Below are positions 35,601 to 45,000 of a DNA stretch of 64,000 bases, piece by piece; position 1 is the first letter of the stretch, and each line of letters starts with the position of its first letter. The position numbers and the translations under genes were made by a program. This stretch comes from Symsagittifera roscoffensis (lineage: Eukaryota > Xenacoelomorpha > Acoela > Convolutidae). The stretch covers positions 38,076,686 to 38,140,685 of the forward strand of contig NC_087067.1 in assembly GCF_963678635.1 (NCBI RefSeq). Direction: 5' to 3'. The notes beneath the pieces are model-generated. The model was not told the DNA's origin. It did not search any database and saw only the letters and a list, made by a program, of their open reading frames with translations.

Positions 35601-38600
35601 AGTGCTATGATTGTATGGGATCGCAAGTGGTGGGAAGCTCAGCTTCGCCTCTATGTTAAAAATATCCAGCATTAATGTTTGCAGAGAATCTAGGCTTGGA
35701 GGATGACCCTAGTGCGTACCATATTCTGTGTTCTTTGGAGAACAGATCGGCAGTTGCCCCCATCAACATCCTCAACAAACTGTCTCGCTCCGACCAAGGA
35801 GGCAACTTTAATGCATTGACCGTAAGCATCATTAGACTCTTACAGCCTTTTCTGCCCCGGCCCTGCCCACACCTGGACTTTCTTTGAAGATGGGGTGTCA
35901 TCCATTTCTCCGAAGCCGTAGCTTTCTATGATAATTTACAATCCTATGTATTAACGATTTGTGCGCTTCTGACGTACAACAATTCATTATAACCAGACTG
36001 TTCTTAGTGGATGTAGTTCAGCAAAAAAATGGAAATTTGAAACTATGATTTTTGCTTCAGAACTCGATGAAGAGCTGTGGGTTCACTGATCGCGAAATAG
36101 AGGGAGTGTTTGAGCTGATAGCGGCCATTCTGAAATTGGGCAATGTCAAGTTCTATTCAGAGGATTCCGACTCACCAGCTGTCATCAAAGACTTCAGAGG
36201 TAACTTGTTTGTGGCACTTTTAGCCTTGATTCGATTAACAATTCAAAACTAGCATCTGAAACGGTTTAATTTTTTGAAGATAGAAAAAATACTGATTCGA
36301 GAGGTCTTGAGATTTATGGGTTTTGATTGATTATTACTTGTTTTGTAGAGATGAAGCAAGTGTGTGGTCTGCTACAAATGGATGATCTGGAGGTGTTACG
36401 TAATGCCATCACGAAGAGGACAATAGTGACGAGTGCAGAGCGAGTGGTGAAGAAGTTCAATGCCGACCAGTCGAATGATGCAAGGAATGCACTGTCCAAA
36501 GAGATATACAGTATGATGTTTCACTGGATTGTGCGCAAGATCAACAATACAATCAATGTAAGGTCCAATTCCACACTTTCCAAGTGCTAAATTTCTTTAT
36601 TAATTTTCCAGAAATTACTCCAAAAACCCCGGAAATTTTGCGAGGCTTCAAGTTTTTATTAAGAGTTATGCATGAATTCGTCGCAGGGGCGGATTTAGGA
36701 TTGTTTCGGGGGGGGGGGGGGGGGGGGTGGTGCGGATATTTGAAAAAGTTGAACACTTTGACGAATTTTTTCAGGTTGACGAAATAAATTTTGTGAGCTC
36801 TCTCAAATCACTATAAAGAGCCCCCATTTCTACTAAATGTAATGCGCCACAGTCAATTTTTTTGAAAAACACGGCAAAAAGGCTTTGTTAGGCACTTTTT
36901 GCTCTCCATAAAATCTATTATATATTGGCGTCGAACGCGCCTGTAGAAAAATTTTATTGTCAGTCAGCCAAAAATGGTTATCTCAAAATAGTATAAAGGA
37001 TTTTGTATCGCGCTGCACTTCCTCGAATTTTTGTGAAGACAGCTTTTTTGAATTTTCCGCAACTTTAGGTTGACCATTTTTGGCAAATTTTATCATCTTC
37101 TCATGCATTTTTTGAAGAAAATGTCTGTTTTAGAACATTTTCTGTAGATCTTGACTAAAAACCCGTTTTTTACCGGCGCTCCTCAAAAATTTGAATTTAC
37201 TAGCGTCAAAAGAGAATTTTGGATTTTTATGAACGGCCAGAAATAGTACCAAAATGAGACCCTTTCAATAAATTTGGCTACCGGAATCGTGTCAAAAATT
37301 ATTGAATAAAATTGTTTTTTTTTTTCGAAAAAAATTATTGCCAAAAAATTATTGAATAAATTTAAAATTGAAACAATTATCGAATGAAAAAAAAAAACTT
37401 ACGGAATAAAATTGTATTTTTCAGGTATCGAGTGAAATTGTGAGTGACTGCTACTCCATTGGAGTCTTGGACATATACGGATTCGAGATTTTCAAAGTAA
37501 GTTTATTATTTCTATTTTGTAGTCTAAATCGTAAGTGGAAGCGTTTAAACGTAGACCTATTTTTTACTTACAAAATATTTAAAAAATTCAAGGTACAGCT
37601 AAATTAGATTTTTAAACTAATTTTCTGTTTGGTTCCAGGAGAACAACTTTGAGCAGTTCATCATTAACTACTGCAACGAGAAGCTGCAGCAGCTGTTTGT
37701 CCAGCTGACACTGAAGGAGGAGCAGGCGGAGTACTTAGCAGAAGGAATCAAGTGGAAGCAGATCGAGTACTCAGATAACACCCCTGTCTGTAACCTCATT
37801 GAGGGACCTGTGAGTATTCAGCGGCCAAAACGCCGTCTCTTTTCTATACTTTGCTTTGAACAGAGAACTTCGCTTAACAGTTTTAATATCTAGAATGGCG
37901 TGAGTACTCATTTCGTTTCTTGTTAAAATTTGACTGTTTAACTGGAAATATCATCTGGGAAAAGTGTCTAGTTGTTAGGTATGAATGAACGATAGCTGAT
38001 CGGAGTCAAATCTTAAAGCATTTTTGAGGAGCTGTGATGGTTGCAAACGAAAATAGCGGCAAATTTTTGTCAATGTTTCAGCAACGATTCAACATCCTCA
38101 ACATGCTTGAAGAGCAGTGCCGCTTCGGAGGAGGAAACGACTCCCTCTTTTTGAACTCCATGAATGACGCATTCCGACTGAACAAGGGAGGGGACAGTGG
38201 TGACATGAATGTAAACTACAACAGCAGAGACAAGAGTGGAGTGTCTGTGAAAGAATTCCCAGATGGGGCGTTTTCCATCAACCACTACGCTGGAAAGGTA
38301 GGTACTCTGGTTTGAGATCTGCTCTACGAAGCTTGTAAGAGATCAGAAAAGCTTATTTCAAGGGTTAAAAGCTTGGAAACTTCTCTACAAGGATCGTAGA
38401 AATATAGAAACAACATTGATTTGGGTTTGACAACAGCAACAATATTGGGTGCTCTTAGTTTTGGTCCATTAAACCCTAAAAAATCTCTAATCATTTTGGA
38501 TGAACTAGAAACTCAATTTAAAATGAATATATTTCAGTGTTTTGAGTCGGTTATTTTTATTTCGGCAATCATGATATTGACCCGATCCTTCAAAAACCAC

Positions 38601-38832
38601 TCAAACAAAATAATCATTAATTTAGGTGATTTACCAAGTGAATGGATTCGTGGAAAAGAACAAAGACACTTTGTACATTGATCTGGAGGACGCTATAGAT
38701 AGTTCGAGGCACTTCATATTGCGACAATGTGTTCAGTTCAAGCAAAAATTGGAAGGCAGTGAGGCTCGTCCTGCTCAAGGGTACCGGCATCTCTCCAGTA
38801 AGCTAGTCACGTGCTCTGGAACGAAGTTCAAG
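29499..38832 (+). CDS. Class I myosin heavy chain, motor domain (13 exons, 3' incomplete)
   Basis: Spliced CDS of 1836 nt, 612 residues, starting [20 protein letters not shown]. It is an actin-based ATPase motor; class I myosins link membranes to actin. Motifs seen: P-loop GESGAGKT (116-123); switch [14 protein letters not shown] (162-174); GERNFHIFY (exon 6b); switch II DIYGFE (406-411); [15 protein letters not shown]; and [20 protein letters not shown]. The TEDS-rule position, 16 residues before the RNALSK helix, is Glu351. That acidic residue means no activating phosphorylation should be needed there. The very short pre-motor N-terminus ([20 protein letters not shown]) and lack of an SH3-like subdomain fit class I. 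The remaining motor (actin-binding HYVRCIKPN region), IQ motifs and TH1 tail are not in the window. The subclass is not resolved. Confidence 0.92.
29658..31363 (+). other. Myosin intron 1, 1.7 kb
   Basis: Holds the degenerate 150-bp tandem block at 29995-30440; the rest is AT-rich DNA with no identifiable element. Confidence 0.6.
29995..30440. repeat. Degenerate tandem repeat, about 145-165 bp unit, three copies
   Basis: Each copy carries CGGGATT(A/G)CA, CCAAATA(C/T)GAATG, CAAATC.TTT.GTTA, GATTTT and a CACAAAATG/CACAAAATAC block. The third copy is the most diverged. Confidence 0.55.
31364..31479 (+). CDS. Myosin I exon 2
   Basis: Acceptor tttgtttcag. Encodes [20 protein letters not shown] and on to FEVEPH. 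Donor AT|GTAAAG, phase 2. Strongly conserved myosin sequence. Confidence 0.93.
31753..31952 (+). CDS. Myosin I exon 3 (P-loop)
   Basis: AT|A gives Ile, then [21 protein letters not shown]-loop [11 protein letters not shown], and [10 protein letters not shown]. The acceptor (cgtcaag) has a weak pyrimidine tract. Donor G|GTTAGT. Confidence 0.92.
31953..32394 (+). other. Myosin intron 3, 442 bp
   Basis: Unique AT-rich; no element recognised. Confidence 0.6.
32395..32441 (+). CDS. Myosin I exon 4 (switch I, 47 nt)
   Basis: Acceptor tattttag; G|CC gives Ala. Encodes [16 protein letters not shown]. Donor TTC|GTAAGT. Short, but an exact match to the nucleotide-binding switch I consensus. Confidence 0.93.
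32442..33091 (+). other. Myosin intron 4, 650 bp
   Basis: 32640-33080 is a copy of the AT-rich dispersed repeat (GAATGTAGTGAATACT, ACATATTGATCCAGTTTCTC, TTCCTTGCGTTCATG). Confidence 0.6.
33092..33169 (+). CDS. Myosin I exon 5
   Basis: Acceptor gtttttag. Encodes [20 protein letters not shown] and TYLLEK. Donor AAG|GTGAGG, phase 0; the next residues must be Ser-Arg, and both exon 6 copies supply them. Confidence 0.93.
33500..33599 (+). CDS. Candidate alternative myosin exon 6a
   Basis: Acceptor TTTATTTGTTGACCAG, then [20 protein letters not shown] and further residues. Donor A|GTTAGT at 33600. Entry phase 0 and exit phase 1 equal those of exon 6b, so either could be used. It contains a 27-bp internal duplication (CACTCCCCCTTCT twice). 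The conserved GERNFH core reads GEATFH. It could be a functional mutually exclusive exon or a decaying duplicate. Confidence 0.5.
33981..34065 (+). CDS. Myosin I exon 6b (canonical)
   Basis: Acceptor gtatattcag. Encodes [20 protein letters not shown] then SSATTNLK. Donor A|GTAAGA, exit phase 1. Retains the full GERNFHIFY myosin motif. Confidence 0.92.
34066..35684 (+). other. Myosin intron 6, 1.6 kb, composite repeat copy 2
   Basis: 34500-35330 matches 4280-5680 in block order, beginning with the hairpin ACGCTTGCGATTAGCAAGCG and ending in a tRNA-like SINE body and GCGAAGCGAAG. A second terminal hairpin (GGGAAGCTCAGCTTCGCC) lies at about 35630-35648, just before exon 7. Confidence 0.6.
35685..35821 (+). 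CDS. Myosin I exon 7
   Basis: Acceptor gtttgcag. Encodes [20 protein letters not shown] and on to GGNFNALT. Donor ACC|GTAAGC. This part of the upper 50K domain is variable in class I myosins. An AG two bases later is possible but breaks phase. Confidence 0.85.
36061..36199 (+). CDS. Myosin I exon 8
   Basis: Acceptor ttgcttcag. Encodes [20 protein letters not shown] then [11 protein letters not shown], a conserved upper-50K helix. Donor G|GTAACT. Confidence 0.92.
36349..36557 (+). CDS. Myosin I exon 9 (TEDS site)
   Basis: Acceptor ttttgtag; G|AG gives Glu. Encodes [20 protein letters not shown], the cardiomyopathy-loop region with Glu at the TEDS position, and [17 protein letters not shown]. 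Donor AAT|GTAAGG. Confidence 0.92.
36558..37424 (+). other. Myosin intron 9, 867 bp
   Basis: Includes a run of 20 G (36708-36727) and a relative of the 27780-28130 dispersed repeat (36890-37000). Confidence 0.6.
36708..36727. repeat. Poly-G homopolymer
   Basis: Twenty consecutive G, in a repeat whose relative at 28084-28097 has a run of 14 C. Confidence 0.9.
37425..37496 (+). CDS. Myosin I exon 10 (switch II)
   Basis: Acceptor atttttcag. Encodes [20 protein letters not shown] then EIFK. Donor AAA|GTAAGT, phase 0. Switch II DIYGFE is intact. Confidence 0.94.
37639..37809 (+). CDS. Myosin I exon 11 (relay region)
   Basis: Acceptor ggttccag. Encodes [29 protein letters not shown] and PVCNLIEGP. 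Donor CCT|GTGAGT. Confidence 0.94.
38082..38297 (+). CDS. Myosin I exon 12
   Basis: Acceptor atgtttcag. Encodes [20 protein letters not shown] and then a Gly/Asp/Asn-rich loop before [11 protein letters not shown]. Donor AAG|GTAGGT, phase 0. Confidence 0.92.
38298..38625 (+). other. Myosin intron 12, 328 bp
   Basis: Unique sequence; nothing recognised. Confidence 0.6.
38626..38832 (+). CDS. Myosin I exon 13 (last in window)
   Basis: Acceptor attaatttag. Encodes [20 protein letters not shown] and on to VTCSGTKFK, which in myosins leads into the actin-binding helix. Donor AAG|GTAGGT, phase 0. The continuing exon is not found before 64000. Confidence 0.9.
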
Positions 38833-39016
38833 GTAGGTACCATTTGAGGCATGCCGAATAAATTACTTTATTTGATATGTCTCAAGTCTAGCTTAAAGTA
38901 TGTACGAAAAAATGCAAAAATTAAGACACATTGGAAAAAAAATTGAACTCATTGAAAAATTTAGCGCTTCCTTGGAGATGAGCTAGATTTTTCAAGAATA
39001 ATTGATTGCTTTCTAT

Positions 39017-42000
39017 CAGACTGAAGTTTGAAGTTGATAAAAATGATGTGTCCGACATGTTGCTTCTTGATTAATTTTGAAAACATACAGGACCTACACC
39101 ATTCATCAATGTAGTTTGCATTGAGTTTCAAGCTCATTGTGAAAAAGTTGATTACATCCACGAATTATAATATCGGTTACTCGATTTTTGAAAAAGTTTT
39201 GCTTTCTTATCTCTCATGTTTAACTCTTTTATACTAACAACTGGTCAATATAACAGATTAAAAACTTTAGCTTTCTCTATATGGGCTGCTCAAAGCGGAG
39301 AAAAGATGAAATGTTGATTTTCTCAATTGAACTACTGTAATATTTCATTTTCACTGTCTGAAATGTTGCTTCCTGATGTATCTTGAAGTGTCAAAGCAGA
39401 CAGAAATTATAGAACGATTCAACCGATAAAACGTTTGGTTTTTCTGGTTGGTTTGCTCTACAGCGAAGATGTTGTTTTTGCTTTTATCAGATGTAAGCTC
39501 TATAGTTATATTCTGCTCTCAAAGTGTATGACTTGTTGTTTCTTTCTTTTTAAAGATTAATTGGACCGAAGCTATTCATCAATAAAATTTGCTTTCAGCT
39601 TAAAGCTCTTTGTGAAAAAAAAATTGATCACACCTCACTATTTTTCAACTCTCTCCGTTGAGTTTTTCTGTTCACTGTAAGATTCTGTTTCACTGTCTTA
39701 TATTTTGCCTTTTGTTTTTTCGTGAAGTGTCAAAGCAGACAGAAATGTCAAAGCGGACACTGAAGTTTGAAGTCGATAAAAATGAGGTGTCTCAAATGTT
39801 GCTTCTTGATTAATTTTGAAGACATATAGGACCTACACCATTCATCAATGTAGTTTGCATTGAGTTTCAAGCTCATTGTGAAAAAGTTGATTACATTCAT
39901 GAATTATAATATCGGTTACTCGATTATTGAAAAAATTTGCTTTCATATCTCTCATGTTTAACTCTTTTATACTAACAACTGGTCAATATAACAGATAAAA
40001 AACTTTAGCTTTCTCTATGTGGGCTGCTCAAAGCAGAGAAAAGATGAAATGTTGATTTTTTCAATAGGACTACTGTAATATTTCATTTTCACTGTCTGAA
40101 ATGTTGCTTCCTGATGTATCTTGAAGTGTCAAAGCAGACAGAAATTATAGAACGATTCAACCGATAAAACGTTTGGTTTTTCTGGTTGGTTTGCTCTACA
40201 GCCAAGATGTTGTTTTTGCTTTCATCAGATGTAAGCTCTATAGTTATATTCTGCTCTCAAAGTGTATGACTTGTTGTTTCTTTCTTTTTAAAGATTAATT
40301 GGACCGAAGCTATTCATCAATAAAATTTGCTTTCAGCTTAAAGCTCTTTGTGAAAAAAAAATTGATCACACCTCACTATTTTTCAACTCCCTCCGTTGAG
40401 TTTTTCTGTTCACTGAAAGATTCTGTTTCACTGTCTTTTTTTTTTGCATTTTGTATTTTCGTGAAGTGTCAAAGCAGACAGAAATGTCAAAGCGGACACT
40501 GAAGTTTGAAGTCGATAAAAATGAGGTGTCCGAAATGTTGCTTCTTGATTAATTTTGAAGACATATAGGACCTACACCATTCATCAATGTAGTTTGCATT
40601 GAGTTTCAAGCTCATTGTGAAAAAGTTGATTACATTCATGAATTATAATATCGGTTACTCGATTATTGAAAAAATTTGCTTTCATATCTCTCATGTTTAA
40701 CTCTTTTATACTAACAACTGGTCAATATAACAGATAAAAAACTTTAGCTTTCTCTATGTGGGCTGCTCAAAGCGGAGAAAAGATGAAATGTTGATTTTTT
40801 CAATTGAACTACTGTAATATTTCATTTTCACTGTCTGAAATGTTGCTTCCTGATGTATCTTGAAGTGTCAAAGCAGACAGAAATTATAGAACGATTCAAC
40901 CGATAAAACGTTTGGTTTTTCTGGTTGGTTTGCTCTACAGCCAAGATGTTGTTTTTGCTTTTATCAGATGTAAGCTCTATAGTTATATTCTGCTCTCAAA
41001 GTGTATGACTTGTTGTTTCTTTCTTTTTAAAGATTAATTGGACCGAAGCTATTCATCAATAAAATTTGCTTTCAGCTTAAAGCTCTTTGTGAAAAAAAAA
41101 TTGATCACACCTCACTATTTTTCAACTCTCTCCGTTGAGTTTTTCTGTTCACTGTAAGATTCTGTTTCACTGTCTTATATTTTGCCTTTTGTTTTTTCGT
41201 GAAGTGTCAAAGCAGACAGAAATGTCAAAGCGGACACTGAAGTTTGAAGTCGATAAAAATGAGGTGTCCGAAATGTTGCTTCTTGATTAATTTTGAAGAC
41301 ATATAGGACCTACACCATTCATCAATGTAGTTTGCATTGAGTTTCAAGCTCATTGTGAAAAAGTTGATTACATTCATGAATTATAATATCGGTTACTCGA
41401 TTATTGAAAAAATTTGCTTTCATATCTCTCATGTTTAACTCTTTTATACTAACAACTGGTCACTATAACAGATAAAAAACTTTAGCTTTCTCTATGTGGG
41501 CTGCTCAAAGCGGAGAAAAGATGAAATGTTGATTTTTTCAATTGAACTACTGTAATATTTCATTTTCACTGTCTGAAATGTTGCTTCCTGGTGTATCTTG
41601 AAGTGTCAAAGCAGACAGAAATTATAGAACGATTCAACCGATAAAACGTTTTGTTTTTCTGGTTGGTTTGCTCTACAGCGAAGATGTTGTTTTTGCTTTT
41701 ATCAGATGTAAGCTCTATAGTTATATTCTGCTCTCAAAGTGTATGACTTGTTGTTTCTTTCTTTTTAAAGGTTAATTGGACCGAAGCTATTCATCAATAA
41801 AATTTGCTTTCAGCTTAAAGCTCTTTGTGAAAAAAAAATTGATCACACCTCACTATTTTTCAACTCCCTCCGTTGAGTTTTTCTGTTCACTGTAAGATTC
41901 TGTTTCAGTGTCTTTTTTTTTTGCATTTTGTATTTTCGTGAAGTGTCAAAGCAGACAGAAATGTCAAAGCGGACACTGAAGTTTGAAGTCGATAAAAATG

Positions 42001-45000
42001 AGGTGTCCGAAATGTTGCTTCTTGATTAATTTTGAAGACATATAGGACCTACACCATTCATCAATGTAGTTTGCATTGAGTTTCAAGCTCATTGTGAAAA
42101 AGTTGATTACATCCATGAATTATAAAATCGGTTACTCGATTTTAGAATTAGTTTTGCTTTCATATCTCTCATGTTAACTCTTTTGTAGTAACAACTGATC
42201 AATATAGCAGATAAAAAACTTTAGCTTTCTCTATGTGGGCTGCTCAAAGCGGAGAAAAGATGAAATGTTGATTTTCTCAATTGAACTACTGTAATATTTC
42301 ATTTTCACTGTCTGAAATGTTGCTTCCTGGTGTATCTTGAAGTGTCAAAGCAGACAGAAATTATAGAACGATTCAACCGATAAAACGTTTTGTTTTTCTG
42401 GTTGGTTTGCTCTACAGCGAAGATGTTGTTTTTGCTTTTATCAGATGTAAGCTCTATAGTTATATTCTGCTCTCAAAGTGTATGACTTGTTGTTTCTTTC
42501 TTTTTAAAGATTAATTGGACCGAAGCTATTCATCAATAAAATTTGCTTTCAGCTTAAAGCTCTTTGTGAAAAAAAAATTGATCACACCTCACTATTTTCA
42601 ACTCTCTCCGTTGAGTTTTTCTGTTCGCTGTAAGATTCTGTTTCACTGTCTGATATTTTGCCTTTTGTTTTTTCGTGAAGTGTCAAAGCAGACAGAAATG
42701 TCAAAGCGGACACTGAAGTTTGAAGTCGATAAAAATGAGGTGTCCGAAATGTTGCTTGTTGATTAATTTTGAAGACATAGGACCTACACCATTCATCAAT
42801 GTAGTTTGCATTGAGTTTCAAGCTCATTGTGAAAAAGTTGATTACATCCATGAATTATAATATCGGTTACTCGTTTTTTGAAAAAGTTTTGCTTTCATAG
42901 CTCTCATGTTAAACTCTTTTATACAAACAACTGGTCAATGTAACAGATAACAATCTGTAGCTTTCTCTATGTGGGCTGCTCACAGCAGAGAAAAACTGAA
43001 TGGTTCTTTTTCTCAATCTCAATTGAATTTTTGTAATATTTCATTTTCACTGTCTGAAATGTTGCTTCCTGATGTATCTTGAAGTGTCAAAGCAGACAGA
43101 AAATATAGAACGGTTCAACCGATAAAACGTTTGATTTTTCTGGTTGATTTGCTCTACAGCGAAGATGTTGTTTTTGCTTTTATCAGATGTAAGCTCTATA
43201 GTTATATTCTGCTCTCAAAGTGTATGACTTGTTCTTTCTTTCTTGTTGAAGACTATTTGGACCGAAGCTATTCATCAATACAATTTGCTTTGAGCTTAAA
43301 GCTCTTTGTGAAAAAAAGTTGGTCACACCTCCCTTCTTATTAACTCTCTCCTCTGGGTTTTTCTGTTCGCTTTAAGCTTATGTTTCACTGTCTGATATTT
43401 TGCTTTTTGTTTTTTTCGTGAAATGTCAAAGCAAACAGAAATGTCAAAGCAGACATTGAAGTTTGAAGTTGATAAAAATGAGGTGTCCGAAATGTTACTT
43501 CTTGATTAATTTTGAAAGCATATAGGACCTACACCATTCATCAATATAGTTTGCATTGAGTTTCAAGCTCATTGTGAAAGAATTGAATAAATCCACGAAT
43601 TATAATATCGGTTACTCGATTTTAGAATAAGTTTTGCTTTCATATCTCTCATGTTAACTCTTTTGTAGTAACAACTGATCAATATAGCAGATAAAAAACT
43701 TTAGCTTTCTCTATGTGGGCTGCTCAAAGCGGAGAAAAGATGAAAGGTTGATTTTCTCAATTGAACTACTGTAATATTTCAATTTCACTGTCTGAAATGT
43801 TGCTTCCTGATGTATCTTGAAGTGTCAAAGCAGACAGAAATTATAGAACGATTCGACCGATAAAACGTTTGGTTTTTCTGGTTGGTTTGCTCTACAGCGA
43901 AGATGTTGTTTTTGCTTTTATCAGATGTAAGCTCTATAGTTATATTCTGCTCTCAAAGTGTATGACTTGTTGTTTCTTTCTTTTTAAAGATTAATTGGAC
44001 CGAAGCTATTCATCAATAAAATTTGCTTTCAGCTTAAAGCTCTTTGTGAAAAAAAAATTGATCATACCTCTTTATTTTTCAACTCCCTCCGTTGAGTTTT
44101 TCTGTTCACTGTAAGATTCTGTTTCACTGTCTGATATTTTGCCTTTTGTTTTTTCGTGAAGTGTCAAAGCAGACAGAAATATCAAAGCGGTCACTGAAGT
44201 TTGAAGTCGATAAAAATGAGGTGTCCGAAATGTTGCTTCTTGATTAATTTTGAAGACATATAGGACCTACACCATTCATCAATGTAGTTTGCATTGAGTT
44301 TCAAGCTCATTGTGAAAAAGTTGATTACATCCATGAATTATAATATCGGTTACTCGTTTTTTTAAAAAGTTTTGCTTTCATATCTCTCATGTTTAACTCT
44401 TTTATACAAACAACTGGTCAATGTAACAGATGACAATCTGTAGCTTCCTCTATGTGGGCTGCTCACAGCAGAGAAAAACTGAATGGTTGATTTTCTCTAT
44501 TGAATTTTTGTAATATTTGATTTTCACTGTCTGAAATGTTGCTTCCTGATGTATCTTGAAGTGTCAAAGCAGACAGAAAATATAGAACGGTTCAACCGAT
44601 AAAACGTTTGGTTTTTCTGGTTGATTTGCTCTACAGCGAAGATGTTGTTTTTGCTTTTATCAGATGTAAGCTCTATAGTTATATTCTGCTCTCAAAGTGT
44701 ATGACTTGTTGTTTCTTTCTTGTTGAAGACTTTTTGGACCGAAGCTATTCATCAATAAAATTTGCTTTGAGCTTAAAGCTCTTTGTGAAAAAAAATAGGT
44801 CACACCTCCCTTCTTATTAACTCTCTCCTCTGGGTTTTTCTGTTCGCTTTAAGATTATGTTTCACTGTCTGATATTTTGCTTTTTGTTTTTTCGTGAAGT
44901 GTCAAAGCAAACAGAAATGTCAAAGCAGACATTGAAGTTTGATGTTGATAAAAATGAGGTGTCCGAAATGTTACTTCTTGATTAATTTTGAAGGCATATA

